A DNA stretch of 42,951 bases from Nonomuraea aridisoli. GTDB taxonomy: Bacteria; Actinomycetota; Actinomycetes; Streptosporangiales; Streptosporangiaceae. Below the pieces are notes generated by a model. That model had not been told where the DNA came from. It was given only the letters and a program-made list of their open reading frames with translations, and made no database searches. Position 1 is the first letter of the stretch; every line of letters begins with the position of its first letter. The position numbers were made by a program, and so were the translations under genes. The stretch spans positions 1-42,951 of the forward strand of contig NZ_POUD01000047.1 of assembly GCF_003236395.1 (NCBI RefSeq), read 5' to 3'. Below are positions 1-7,486 of this stretch, piece by piece.

Positions 1-43
1 GGAGCGCTAGTCTCGTGGGCTCGGAGAGGTGTATAAGAGACAG
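1..43 (+). other. Sequencing adapter remnant (Nextera/Tn5 read-2 adapter plus probable index)
   Basis: Bases 10-43 match the 34-base Nextera read-2 adapter (GTCTCGTGGGCTCGG followed by the 19-bp Tn5 mosaic end) with one difference, AGAGGTG instead of AGATGTG. The eight bases before it, GAGCGCTA at 2-9, sit where an i7 index would be. Genomic sequence should therefore start at about base 44. This is a library or assembly artefact and not a transposon of the organism. Confidence 0.95.
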
Positions 44-108
44 CCCCTCAACCGCCCGCCATCACCCAGCCAAGATCGCCCCCACGACAACCCGATCGCC
101 GTTTCTGG

Positions 109-138
109 TTCGAGGCACTCACAGAAACCCGCTATGCT
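109..138 (+). promoter_or_regulatory. Putative tRNA-Arg promoter
   Basis: A -10-like TATGCT at 133-138 lies 18 bases downstream of a weak -35-like TTCGAG at 109-114 and about 14 bases before the 5' end of the mature tRNA. The spacing suits a short 5' leader removed by RNase P. The -35 match is poor, so the -10 is the main support. Confidence 0.4.
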
Positions 139-152
139 TGCTTACGCAGCGA

Positions 153-225
153 GCGGCCGTAGCTCAATGGATAGAGCATCTGACTACGGATCAGAAGGTT
201 AGGGGTTCGAGTCCTCTCGGCCGCG
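153..225 (+). tRNA. tRNA-Arg (anticodon ACG)
   Basis: The sequence folds into a full cloverleaf. The acceptor stem pairs GCGGCCG (153-159) with CGGCCGC (218-224). The anticodon stem is TCTGA/TCAGA around loop CTACGGA, giving anticodon ACG (read as ICG, decoding CGN arginine codons). The T arm contains GGTTCGAGTCC. G225 is the discriminator and no CCA is encoded. A tyrosine integrase remnant lies 117 bases downstream on the opposite strand, so this tRNA is a likely attachment site of a past integrative element. Confidence 0.97.
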
Positions 226-234
226 CACAGCAGC

Positions 235-270
235 AAGGCCCGCCACCAGGGGAAACCTGAGGCGGGCCTT
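235..270 (+). terminator. Terminator after tRNA-Arg
   Basis: A ten-base perfect stem, AAGGCCCGCC (235-244) and GGCGGGCCTT (261-270), encloses a 16-base loop that itself contains CCAGG...CCTG. It begins ten bases after the tRNA. A nearly identical hairpin occurs at 9700-9735. Confidence 0.8.
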
Positions 271-341
271 CGTGTTTGCCAGGACAAAGTCGAGATCTTG
301 CTAACACCTTTGCTAACACGGTGGCTCCCGGGTGGCTCCCG

Positions 342-650
342 CTACTCACCGATCGCCTGGGCGAAGACGTCCGCCGCCGACGCCTCCGCTGCACGGATCA
401 CGTGAGCGTAGACCCTCAGAGCGATCGAGGGGTCGGCGTGGCCGAGGTGGGCCGCGACGACATGGACGGGCACGCCGGCCAGGAGGAGCGTGGTTGCGTG
501 GATATGGCGGAGGTCGTGGAGCCGGGCGTGCGGCAGTCGGGCGTTCGGGTGGACCTCGTTGTAGCGCTTGATCACGATGGGGAAGAGTGAGCTGACGGTG
601 TCCGGGTGCACTGGCTCGCCCCAGCCGGTGGTGAACACGTAATCACCTCC
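342..650 (-). pseudogene. Tyrosine recombinase/integrase, C-terminal remnant
   Basis: About 100 residues of the catalytic C-terminal domain of a phage-type tyrosine integrase remain. Visible are the HxxR box (HDLRH), the LGH histidine and the nucleophile tyrosine in RVYAHV, followed by a normal C-terminus. The N-terminal arm, the SAM-like core-binding domain and the first catalytic arginine are absent. Upstream of about 650 the reading frame continues to 749, but the residues no longer look like integrase. A family member normally has 350-450 residues, so this is a decayed gene, presumably from an element that entered at tRNA-Arg 117 bases away. The loss of homology coincides with a 12-bp inverted repeat (646-657 and 693-704). 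Confidence 0.8.
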
Positions 651-704
651 CCCTCGCCATTCGGGGCCGACTGACGCATCGCATGAGCATGCGCGAGGGG
701 GAGG
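646..704. repeat. 12-bp perfect inverted repeat at the integrase breakpoint
   Basis: CCTCCCCCTCGC at 646-657 and GCGAGGGGGAGG at 693-704 are perfect inverted copies separated by 35 bases. The left arm begins where recognisable integrase sequence ends. It could be a hairpin that promoted the deletion, or the end of a small lost insertion. I see no transposase. Confidence 0.6.
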
Positions 705-767
705 CTCTGTGGCATGACCTTGCTCCAAGGCCGAGCACGATAGCTGCACGAGCTACCCATACGGAGC

Positions 768-1202
768 TTAGCGAGGTGCCGCAAGAACGTCCCGGAGTAC
801 ATCCTCCAGCGTGACGTGGGCCAGCTCGCGCCGGAGGGTCTCCTCGATGCCGTCGTAGATGCGCTGCATCGCCGGCTGGATGCCGTAACCCACCACGCAT
901 TCCGGATCCGGGGCGGCGCGGTGCATTGCGAACAGCGGACCGGGTTCCACCGCCTCGTACACGTCGAGCAGCGTGATCGACTCCAGGTCGCGCGTCACCG
1001 ACCAGCCCGCACCCACCCCGCGCCGGGACTCCACGAGTCCCGCCCTGCGCAGGTCGCCGAGCAGCCGTCTGATCACCACGGGATTGGTGCTCGCGCTGGT
1101 CGCGATCTGCTCGGAGGTGGCGACCTCATGGCCCTGGCGCTGGTAGAGGCCGATCCAGGCCAGCGCGTGGGCGGCGATGGTCAACCTGCTGTTGGCGCTC
1201 AT
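768..1202 (-). CDS. Rrf2-family transcriptional regulator
   Basis: A 144-residue DNA-binding protein with the Rrf2 winged-helix layout: SRLTIAAHALAWIGLY in helix 1, a recognition region with TSEQIATS and NPVVIRRLLGDLRRAGLV, then the wing SRRGVGAGWSV. Iron-sulphur members (IscR, NsrR) carry three cysteines in the second half. Only one cysteine is visible here (PECVVGY), so an Fe-S cluster is unlikely, and a thiol or ligand sensor of the YwnA/HypR sort is a better guess. I chose the ATG at 1202 because AGAGG precedes it by about eight bases; an upstream start at 1247 would run through the operator region. It diverges from the SDR gene at 1334, and two matching inverted repeats in between make that gene and itself the probable targets. 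Confidence 0.88.
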   Translation of the reverse strand: MSANSRLTIAAHALAWIGLYQRQGHEVATSEQIATSASTNPVVIRRLLGDLRRAGLVESRRGVGAGWSVTRDLESITLLDVYEAVEPGPLFAMHRAAPDPECVVGYGIQPAMQRIYDGIEETLRRELAHVTLEDVLRDVLAAPR

Positions 1203-1233
1203 GAACTCGTTCCTCTCGATCGCAACTCCCGAT

Positions 1234-1284
1234 GTTACGACAACCACAGTCGTAACAGCTAATGTTGCGACAAGCTGTCGTAAC
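1234..1284. promoter_or_regulatory. Two inverted-repeat operators between the Rrf2 and SDR genes
   Basis: GTTACGAC (1234-1241) and GTCGTAAC (1249-1256) form a perfect 8-bp inverted repeat with a 7-base spacer. A second copy, GTTGCGAC (1264-1271) and GTCGTAAC (1277-1284), has one mismatch and a 5-base spacer. Both lie between the divergent starts and are the obvious binding sites for the adjacent Rrf2 protein. Confidence 0.7.
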
Positions 1285-1333
1285 CATTACTGTTTCAACT
1301 ATCGGAAGATGGTCAACCAGTGAGGTGAGAAGA

Positions 1334-2083
1334 ATGAACAAGCCGCTGACGGGCAAGGTCGCCTTGGTCACCGGAGGGTCCCGTGGGCTGGGAGCCGCGA
1401 CCGTACGATTGCTCGCCGAGCAGGGTGCCGACGTCGGGTTCACCTACGTCAGCTCCGAGAAGCAGGCGCAGGCCGTCGTCGACGAGGCGCGCAACAGGGG
1501 AGCGAAGGTCACCGCGTTCAAGTCCGACCAGGCGGACGTGAGCCAGGCGCCGGCGCTGATCGACGACGTGGTCGCGCACTTCGGTGGCCTGGACATCCTC
1601 GTCAACAACGCGGCGATCTCGGTGGTCGGTACGGTGGGCGACCCGGATGCCGACACCGCCGCGCTGGATCGGATGCACGCCACCAACTACCTCGGGGTGA
1701 TCGCCGTCATCCGCGCCGCCTCCCGAGTGCTGCGCGAGGGCGGCCGCGTCATCACGGTGAGTTCCGGGTTCGGCACTCGAGTCGGTGTCCCGGGCGTGGC
1801 CGACTACTCGGCGACCAAGGCGGGGGTCGAGCGGTACACCATGGGCGTCGCCCGCGACCTCGGTTCCCGGGCCATTACCGCCAACGTCGTGGAAGCCGGG
1901 CTGATGGAGGGCGGCATGGAGCCGCCGGACCCCGAGACCCTCAAGGCCCTGCTCAGCTCACTGTCCCTCCAGCGCATGGGACACCCCGACGAGATCGCTG
2001 CGGCGATCGCCTTCCTGGCGAGCCCCGCTGCGTCGTACGTCACGGGCGCCGTGCTGGACGCCCACGGCGGCTACAACGCCTGA
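1334..2083 (+). CDS. SDR-family oxidoreductase
   Basis: A 249-residue classical short-chain dehydrogenase/reductase. It has the nucleotide-binding TGGSRGLG near residue 14, NNAA in place of NNAG, the catalytic serine in ITVSSGF, the YSATK catalytic Tyr/Lys pair and the C-terminal YVTGAVLDAHGGY typical of FabG-like enzymes. It probably uses NADP(H), since an Arg follows the glycine motif, but its substrate cannot be told from sequence. ATG 1334 is preceded by GAGGTGAGA; the longer open frame from 1262 crosses the operators and is unlikely. The divergent Rrf2 gene suggests induction by oxidative, electrophile or disulphide stress, which is an inference. Confidence 0.92.
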   Translation: MNKPLTGKVALVTGGSRGLGAATVRLLAEQGADVGFTYVSSEKQAQAVVDEARNRGAKVTAFKSDQADVSQAPALIDDVVAHFGGLDILVNNAAISVVGTVGDPDADTAALDRMHATNYLGVIAVIRAASRVLREGGRVITVSSGFGTRVGVPGVADYSATKAGVERYTMGVARDLGSRAITANVVEAGLMEGGMEPPDPETLKALLSSLSLQRMGHPDEIAAAIAFLASPAASYVTGAVLDAHGGYNA

Positions 2084-2310
2084 GCCTGGATCCACGACTT
2101 GATCCTTCGTGAGCATTTCTCGGTCCAATTCCTCGATAGCGGCCGCTCGCGCAGGTGGAGGCCCTGTTTCAGAGCGTGAGGGACCTGCCGTGCTCAGGTC
2201 GCGGCTTGTCCGTGGGTGCGGGTCGGGGACGGGGGGTGGGCGCTGGAGCGGCGCGGGTGACCATGGTTCGTTCCTCACCCTGGCTCACCGGTAACGTGGC
2301 TGATCGCTGT

Positions 2311-2760
2311 ATGGAGAAGGCCGAACCGTGGGTCGGCCGGGTCCTCGCCGAAGGGTTCATGGCGTTCTGGCCGTCGGTCGCCACGGACGACAACGCCGAT
2401 CCGCGCGACCGCGACTATGCCCAGTGGCTGGTCGACACCGAGAAGGTGGTCCTGTCGACCACCCTGACCGAGGCGCCGTGGGAACGGACCCGCGTGGTGA
2501 ACGGCCCCGTCGCCGATGTCGTCGCCGAGCTCAAGGCCGACGGCGAGGGCGACATCCTCGTCAACACCAGCCCCAGCGTCACCAAGGCGCTGCTTTCGGC
2601 CGACCTGCTCGACTGGATGTACCTCATCGTCATCCCGGAGATCGCCGGAGGCGGGCTGCGGCTGTTCGACGACGGCCTCCCGCCGTCGAAGTGGAAGCTC
2701 ACCCACCAGGAGACCGGCGAACTCGGCGCGATGGCCCTGGTCTACGACCGAGCCCGCTGA
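2311..2760 (+). pseudogene. RibD C-terminal/dihydrofolate-reductase-like protein, truncated
   Basis: The 149 codons match the second half of DHFR-fold RibD-like reductases: FMAFWPSV, then VVLSTTLTEAPWERTRVVNG, a GDILVNTSPSVTKALLSADL segment and the closing IAGGGLRLFDDGLPPSKW. The N-terminal strand with the LDGV-type motif and the central GRRTYE region seen in full members (about 190-210 residues) are absent upstream in all frames. ATG 2311 lacks a clear ribosome site, although TAACGT at 2292 could act as a -10. I read it as a gene that has lost its N-terminus and part of the cofactor-binding core. A short functional variant cannot be excluded. Confidence 0.65.
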
Positions 2761-2950
2761 ACCCGCACGGTTTCTTCGTCGTCCGGGTCGAAGTCACGCC
2801 CGGCATTGCGAGCGACCGAAGCTGATCCGGTCACGTTGCGCAACCTCGACCAGCCGCTACTCGTCGAGAACACCAAGCTGATCGACGGTCACGACCGTTG
2901 ATTGCGGCGCTGTCTGCGATTACGGCTGTCGGCCTCTTGGATGAGGTCGA

Positions 2951-3562
2951 TCAGGGGAGGCGTAGGCCGGCGAGGAGGAGTTCGACCATGCGGCGGGCGT
3001 CGTATCGGGGGTCCTTGTTCGCGCCGATGCACAGGTTGCCGACGCCGCGCATCAGTTCGAGGGCCTGGATGTCCGGGCGGATCTGGCCTGCCTTGCTGGC
3101 GGCGTGCAGCAGTTCGGCGCACACGGGCACGAGGCGGTCGATGAAATAGGCGTGCAGAGTCGCGAAGGTGGCGTCGTCGGATTGCAGCGCCTCGGCGAGG
3201 CCGTGCTTGGTGACCAGGAAATCGACGAAGAGATCGATCCACCGCACCAGGGCGGTGTGCGGTGAGTCGCTGTTCGCCAGCAGGGCCGGGCCCGCCTCGG
3301 CGCATGCCTCGACCTGGTGCCGGTAGACGGCGACGATGAGGTCGGCCCGTGTCGGGAAGTGGCGGTAGATCGTGCCGACCCCGACGCCGGCCTTGGCCGC
3401 GATGTCGCGCACGGGCGCGTCGACGCCGGAGGCGATGAAAGCCGCAGCGGCCGCCTCCAGGAGGGTCTCCTCGTTGCGACGGGCGTCGGCCCGCTTCCGG
3501 GGGGCTGACGATTCTGATCCGCTGCCGATGTCAGCCACTGCGCTGTTGCCTCCGTCACTCAT
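2951..3562 (-). CDS. TetR-family transcriptional regulator
   Basis: A 203-residue repressor-type regulator. The N-terminal helix-turn-helix is clear (RDIAAKAGVGVGTIYRHFPT, about residues 50-70) and is followed by an all-helical ligand domain ending RMVELLLAGLRLP, resembling the AcrR/SbtR-type C-terminal domain. I place the start at ATG 3562; the frame extends to 3619 but would run through the operator repeats. It diverges from an alpha/beta hydrolase and LLM oxidoreductase operon and probably represses it. Confidence 0.9.
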   Translation of the reverse strand: MSDGGNSAVADIGSGSESSAPRKRADARRNEETLLEAAAAAFIASGVDAPVRDIAAKAGVGVGTIYRHFPTRADLIVAVYRHQVEACAEAGPALLANSDSPHTALVRWIDLFVDFLVTKHGLAEALQSDDATFATLHAYFIDRLVPVCAELLHAASKAGQIRPDIQALELMRGVGNLCIGANKDPRYDARRMVELLLAGLRLP

Positions 3563-3571
3563 CTTGCCAAA

Positions 3572-3613
3572 ACGGAACACGGATCCGTATTGTTCCGGAA
3601 CGCGGATCCGTTT
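3572..3613. promoter_or_regulatory. Duplicated palindromic operator, TetR/hydrolase intergenic
   Basis: Two direct copies of a GGAACNCGGATCCGT unit (3574-3588 and 3597-3611) are offset by 23 bases, each centred on the palindrome CGGATCCG (3580-3587, 3603-3610). GTTCCGGAAC (3592-3601) is a further palindrome between them. Two phased sites beside a TetR start are typical autoregulatory operators. Confidence 0.75.
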
Positions 3614-3690
3614 GTCCATGATGCCCGGACAGGCGGTCCGTGACCATGCCGTGCCTCACGGCCCACGATATTTCTCAAGGAGAAACGCCC

Positions 3691-4620
3691 ATGCGCCGCC
3701 CCGACGAAGTCGTCAGCACGCCCGTTCCCGTCATCTCGGTACGCCCGGTGGTGCTGCCGGCTCCGGGCCGCGGCGAGGACCTGCGGGTACGGGTGTCGGC
3801 CCCGGCGACCGGCGACGAACTGCCCGTCATCGTCTTCTCGCACGGCTTCGGCGGGTCCTTGGACGGCTACGCCCCGCTGGTCGACTTCTGGGCCGCCCGC
3901 GGTTTCGTGGTCGTTCAGCCCACCCACCTCGACTCGCGGACGCTGAACGTCACGCCCGATGATCCCCGTTACCCGGAGATCTGGCGCATCCGGGTCGAGG
4001 ACCTGACGCGCATCGTCGATCGGCTGGACCTCGTCGAAGCCTCCCTCCCCGGCCTCGCTGGGCGTCTCGACCGGAGCCGCGTCGCCGTCGCCGGGCACTC
4101 GTGGGGCGCCCAGACGGCGAGCATGCTGCTGGGCGCGCGGGTCCTCGACGCCGAGGGCGTCCCGGGTGAGGACATGTCCGACCCGCGGATCAGGGCCGGT
4201 GTGCTGCTCGCCGTGCCGGGCACGGGCGGCGCCGACCTGACGCCGTTCGCCGCCGAGCACTTCCCCTTCATGAGCCCTGGCTTCGCGGGAATGACCACGT
4301 CGGCCCTGATCGTCGCGGGCGACAAGGACCAGTCCGCCCTGAGCGTCCGGGGACCGGAGTGGTTCACGGACGCGTACCTCCTGAGTTCCGGGACGAAGAG
4401 CCTGCTCACCCTGTTCGGGGCGGAGCACTCGCTGGGCGGGATCTCGGGATACGCCTCCACGGAGACGACGGACGAGAGCCCCGAACGGGTCGCCCTGATC
4501 CAGCGGCTCACGTGGGCCTACCTCCGCAGTGCGCTCCACCCCGCGGACCCGAGTTGGTCCGCGGCGAGCGCCGAACTGGCGGAGAGCGCCGATCCGCTGG
4601 GCCGTATCGACTCCAAGTGA
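3691..4620 (+). CDS. Alpha/beta hydrolase (chlorophyllase/PAF-acetylhydrolase-like)
   Basis: A 309-residue hydrolase without a signal peptide. The oxyanion region is VIVFSHGFGGS, the nucleophile elbow GHSWGAQ supplies the catalytic serine, an aspartate lies in VAGDKDQSA and the histidine in GAEHSLGG, giving a complete Ser-Asp-His triad. The layout resembles chlorophyllase-like and platelet-activating-factor acetylhydrolase-like esterases; the substrate is unknown. ATG 3691 follows AAGGAG with a 7-8 base spacer, so the upstream in-frame ATG at 3640 is rejected. It is probably cotranscribed with the LLM oxidoreductase 45 bases downstream and controlled by the divergent TetR. Confidence 0.88.
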   Translation: MRRPDEVVSTPVPVISVRPVVLPAPGRGEDLRVRVSAPATGDELPVIVFSHGFGGSLDGYAPLVDFWAARGFVVVQPTHLDSRTLNVTPDDPRYPEIWRIRVEDLTRIVDRLDLVEASLPGLAGRLDRSRVAVAGHSWGAQTASMLLGARVLDAEGVPGEDMSDPRIRAGVLLAVPGTGGADLTPFAAEHFPFMSPGFAGMTTSALIVAGDKDQSALSVRGPEWFTDAYLLSSGTKSLLTLFGAEHSLGGISGYASTETTDESPERVALIQRLTWAYLRSALHPADPSWSAASAELAESADPLGRIDSK

Positions 4621-4665
4621 CGCACCCAGGCAGCCGACCCCCGATCACCAGAAAGGACCCACCGC

Positions 4666-5526
4666 ATGCCGAGCTTCGGGATCATGACCGCCCCCATGCA
4701 GGTCGACTACCGCGACATCCTGCGGGTCTGGCAGGAAGCGGACGCCATTCCCGAGATCGAGCACGCGTGGCTGTTCGACCACCTCATGCCGATCGGCGGC
4801 AGGCCGGACGGACCGGCCCACGAAGGCTGGACGCTGCTCTCGGCCCTCGCCGCCAAGACCCGGCGGCTGCGTCTCGGCCTGCTCGTGACCAGCAACCGCT
4901 TCCGCCCGCCCGCGATGCTGGCCAAGATCGCCGCGACCGTCGACGTCGTCTCCGGCGGGCGGCTCGACTTCGGTATCGGCGCGGGCTCACGTCCCGATCA
5001 TCCGCTGGCCCGGCGCGAGTACGACGCACACGGCCTGCCCTTCCACGACTTCGCCCACTCGGTGGGGAGCCTCGCCGAGGCGTGCACCGTCATCCGGCGG
5101 TTGTGGACCGAGACCGAGCCGTTCGACTTCGACGGCACCTACGTCCAGCTCACCGGCGCGTTCTGCAACCCCAAGCCGGCTCAACGCCCCTACCCGCCGG
5201 TGCTGATCGGCGGACGCTCGTCGGCGACGCTGCGCGTGGTCGCCGAGCACGCCGACCTGTGGAACATCCCCGGCGGCGACATCGACGACGTCGTCCGCCG
5301 TAGCGCACTGCTGGACCGTTACTGCGCCGAGATCGGTCGCGACCCCGCCTCGATCACCCGCTCGATCCACCTGCCGGTCTCCTACGATCAGCCCCGGGTG
5401 ACCCGGGAGGCGATCACCGAGGCGGTCACCGCCGGATTCCAGCACATCGTCCTCGGGCTGCCGGCGCCTTACCCCAGCGACGTCGCACGGTGGGTCGCCG
5501 ACGAGCTCGTCACCGCGTCGGTCTAG
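4666..5526 (+). CDS. LLM-class flavin- or F420-dependent oxidoreductase
   Basis: A 286-residue luciferase-like (beta/alpha)8 enzyme: AWLFDHLMPIGG near residue 35, LGLLVTSNRFRPPAMLAK, the conserved SGGRLDFGIGAGSRPDH (about residues 95-111), and PYPPVLIGGRSSATLRVVAEHADLWN. These are hallmarks of the F420-dependent branch common in actinomycetes, but an FMN cofactor cannot be excluded. AGAAAGGA lies just upstream of ATG 4666. It follows the hydrolase in a likely two-gene operon and overlaps the end of the convergent benE-like gene by 17 bases (5510-5526). Confidence 0.9.
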   Translation: MPSFGIMTAPMQVDYRDILRVWQEADAIPEIEHAWLFDHLMPIGGRPDGPAHEGWTLLSALAAKTRRLRLGLLVTSNRFRPPAMLAKIAATVDVVSGGRLDFGIGAGSRPDHPLARREYDAHGLPFHDFAHSVGSLAEACTVIRRLWTETEPFDFDGTYVQLTGAFCNPKPAQRPYPPVLIGGRSSATLRVVAEHADLWNIPGGDIDDVVRRSALLDRYCAEIGRDPASITRSIHLPVSYDQPRVTREAITEAVTAGFQHIVLGLPAPYPSDVARWVADELVTASV

Positions 5527-6793
5527 GGCTGCTGTCCGGCCGATCGTGGCGCTCGGCCGAGGTCGATTCTCGGCGCGAGGGTACGGGTCGACTCGACGGA
5601 TTTTCACTACGACTGCTGGTCGGCCGGCCTGCGGGATCGGCTTTCGTGGTAGACGACCGCCTGTGCAGCAGGAGTGCGGTCAGGGCGCCGGCGGCCAGGC
5701 CCCAGAACGCCGCGCCGATGCCCAGGATGGTCATCCCCGACGCGGTGACCACGAAAGTGACCACCGCGGCCTCCCGTCCCTCCGGCTCGGTCACCGCGCC
5801 GGCCAGCGACGAGCCGAGCGCCGACAACAACGCGAGGCCGGCCACCGCGGTGACCAGCACGGGCGGGGACAGCAGCACCAGGGCCATGGCCAGGCCGGCG
5901 CCGAGGCCGAGTGCGAGCTGCCCGGTGCCGAGGGCCACCGTCGCGATCCACCGGCGGCCGGGGTCGGGGTGGGTGTCCGGGCCGGCGGTCAGGGCTGCGG
6001 TGATCGCGGCCAGGTTGACGGCGTGACCGCCGAACGGCGCCGCCGCCGCGCTCGCCAGGCCGGTCGCGACGAGGACCGGGCGCAGGGGCGGCAGGTACCC
6101 GTACGTCGCCATGACCGTCATGCCGGGGACGTTCTGCGCGGCCATGGTGACGAGGAACAGGGGGATGGCGATGCTCACCACGACGGACGGGTTCAGCGTC
6201 GGAGTGGTCAGCTCGACCGCGGGCCGCAGCGCCGCGCCGGACAGGCCGTCGCCGGGCCCGTGCACCGCGATGGCGATGACCGCCGCGACGAGCGCGCCGG
6301 GAACGGCCCACTGCCGCAGGTACCGCTGCAACACCGCCCAGGTCAGGACGACGGGCACGGCCAGCAGCGGGATGTCCACGACGGCGCGGACCGGTGCGGT
6401 GCACAGGCTGAGGATGACGCCCGCCAGCATGGCGCCGGCGATCGGACGCGGGATGGCGGCGATCGCCCGGGCGGGCCAGGGCGACAGGCCGGCGAGCACG
6501 ATGAGCACGGCGCAGACGATGAACGCGCCGACCGCGGCCGGGAAGCCGCCGGGCACGGGACCGGTCGCCACCAGCAGCGCCGCGCCGGGGGTGGACCAGG
6601 CGATGCTGATCGGCATGCGGTACCGCAGCCCGAGGAAGACCGCCACCACCCCGATGCCCAAGCAGAGGGCGAGCAGCCCGGACGCGGCCTGCCCCGGCGT
6701 CGCCCCGACGGCACGCAGCCCGGCGAGCACGACGGTGAACGAACTGGCGTAGCCGACCACCGCGCTGACCAGCCCAGCCATGACGGCCTGCAC
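5510..6793 (-). CDS. BenE-family benzoate/H+ symporter-like transporter
   Basis: An integral membrane protein of about 427 residues with ten to twelve hydrophobic segments. Recognisable BenE features are the start AVMAGLVSAVVGYASSFTVV, ISIAWSTPGAALL, the middle NVPGMTVM, and FGGHAVNLAAITAAL. BenE proteins import benzoate or related aromatic acids by proton symport. The best start is GTG 6793, five bases after GGGAGG; ATG 6781 is the alternative. No aromatic catabolic genes are adjacent, so the substrate is uncertain. The C-terminal 50 residues are polar, basic and not conserved-looking. It diverges from an XRE-cupin regulator across a perfect palindrome. Confidence 0.9.
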   Translation of the reverse strand: MQAVMAGLVSAVVGYASSFTVVLAGLRAVGATPGQAASGLLALCLGIGVVAVFLGLRYRMPISIAWSTPGAALLVATGPVPGGFPAAVGAFIVCAVLIVLAGLSPWPARAIAAIPRPIAGAMLAGVILSLCTAPVRAVVDIPLLAVPVVLTWAVLQRYLRQWAVPGALVAAVIAIAVHGPGDGLSGAALRPAVELTTPTLNPSVVVSIAIPLFLVTMAAQNVPGMTVMATYGYLPPLRPVLVATGLASAAAAPFGGHAVNLAAITAALTAGPDTHPDPGRRWIATVALGTGQLALGLGAGLAMALVLLSPPVLVTAVAGLALLSALGSSLAGAVTEPEGREAAVVTFVVTASGMTILGIGAAFWGLAAGALTALLLHRRSSTTKADPAGRPTSSRSENPSSRPVPSRRESTSAERHDRPDSSPRPTR

Positions 6794-6808
6794 CCGCACC
6801 TCCCAAAC

Positions 6809-6826
6809 CGTTCCGTTTACGGAACG
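6809..6826. promoter_or_regulatory. Perfect palindromic operator (BenE/XRE-cupin)
   Basis: CGTTCCGTTTACGGAACG is an 18-base perfect palindrome 16 bases upstream of the transporter start and about 70 bases from the XRE start. It is a probable site for the XRE-cupin regulator. Confidence 0.7.
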
Positions 6827-6893
6827 CACGGGACGACCATAGCCAGCTGGCCACCGCGGGACAAGTCCGGCGGGGGAATGCAAGGATTGCCGG

Positions 6894-7436
6894 GTGGACG
6901 GCCGTAACACGGATATCGGGAGCCGGCTGCGGCGATTGCGGGAGGCCCGCGGCATCTCCCTGTCGGCGCTGGCCCGCAGCGCCGGCATCGGCAAGGCCAC
7001 CCTGTCCGGCCTGGAGCTGGGCACCCGCAACCCGACGCTGGAGACGCTCTACGCGGTGGCGGGAGCCTTGGGCGTGCCGTTGACGGCGCTGGTTCTGGAG
7101 CCCGGCTCACCGCCCGCGGAGGCCGTCCGCGTGCCGGGCGCCGCCGTGACCGCCACCCTGCTGGAGGTCTTCGAGGAGCCGAGCGCGACGTTCGAGTTGT
7201 TGCGCATGCGCGTCCGTCCCGGCGTCGTGCAACACTCGCCACCCCACGCCCCCGGCGTGACCGAGCACGTCACGGTCTACGCGGGCGTGCTGCGCGCCGG
7301 CCCGGCCGACGCCCCCCTGCTGGCCGGGCCGGGCGAGCACATCTCCTGGCGGGCCGACGTCCCACACGTCTACAGCACGGTCGGCCAGGACGAGGCACTG
7401 GCCATCCTGCTGATCCGCTCCCCCCGACGGACCTGA
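6894..7436 (+). CDS. XRE-family regulator with C-terminal cupin domain
   Basis: A 180-residue protein with an N-terminal Cro/CI helix-turn-helix (GSRLRRLREARGISLSALAR, then GIGKATLSGLELGTRNPTLE, residues 8-55) and a cupin sensor domain (HVTVYAGVLRAGPADAPLLA and the ending HISWRADVPHVYS). Such proteins often regulate an adjacent transporter in response to a small molecule. GTG 6894 is preceded by AAGGA at a normal distance. The divergent BenE gene and the palindrome between the two suggest local regulation. Confidence 0.9.
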   Translation: MDGRNTDIGSRLRRLREARGISLSALARSAGIGKATLSGLELGTRNPTLETLYAVAGALGVPLTALVLEPGSPPAEAVRVPGAAVTATLLEVFEEPSATFELLRMRVRPGVVQHSPPHAPGVTEHVTVYAGVLRAGPADAPLLAGPGEHISWRADVPHVYSTVGQDEALAILLIRSPRRT

Positions 7437-7443
7437 CCACCGG

Positions 7444-7475
7444 GTCCCCGCCCCACGCGGGCGTGAGACGGGGAC
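7444..7475. terminator. Bidirectional terminator hairpin
   Basis: GTCCCCG (7444-7450) pairs with CGGGGAC (7469-7475), with a smaller nested CACGC/GCGTG hairpin in the loop. It separates the convergent XRE-cupin and M14 peptidase genes. No U tract is seen, as is usual in actinomycetes. Confidence 0.6.
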
Positions 7476-7486
7476 GATTCAGCGGA

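Noticed and set aside
25..43. Tn5-like mosaic end as evidence of a native transposon
   Set aside because: It is contiguous with the Nextera adapter at the contig edge, and no transposase is present. It is a library artefact.
2761..2950. Possible short gene remnant ending near 2901
   Set aside because: One frame reads as about 25 plausible codons, but no start, ribosome site or recognisable family is visible.
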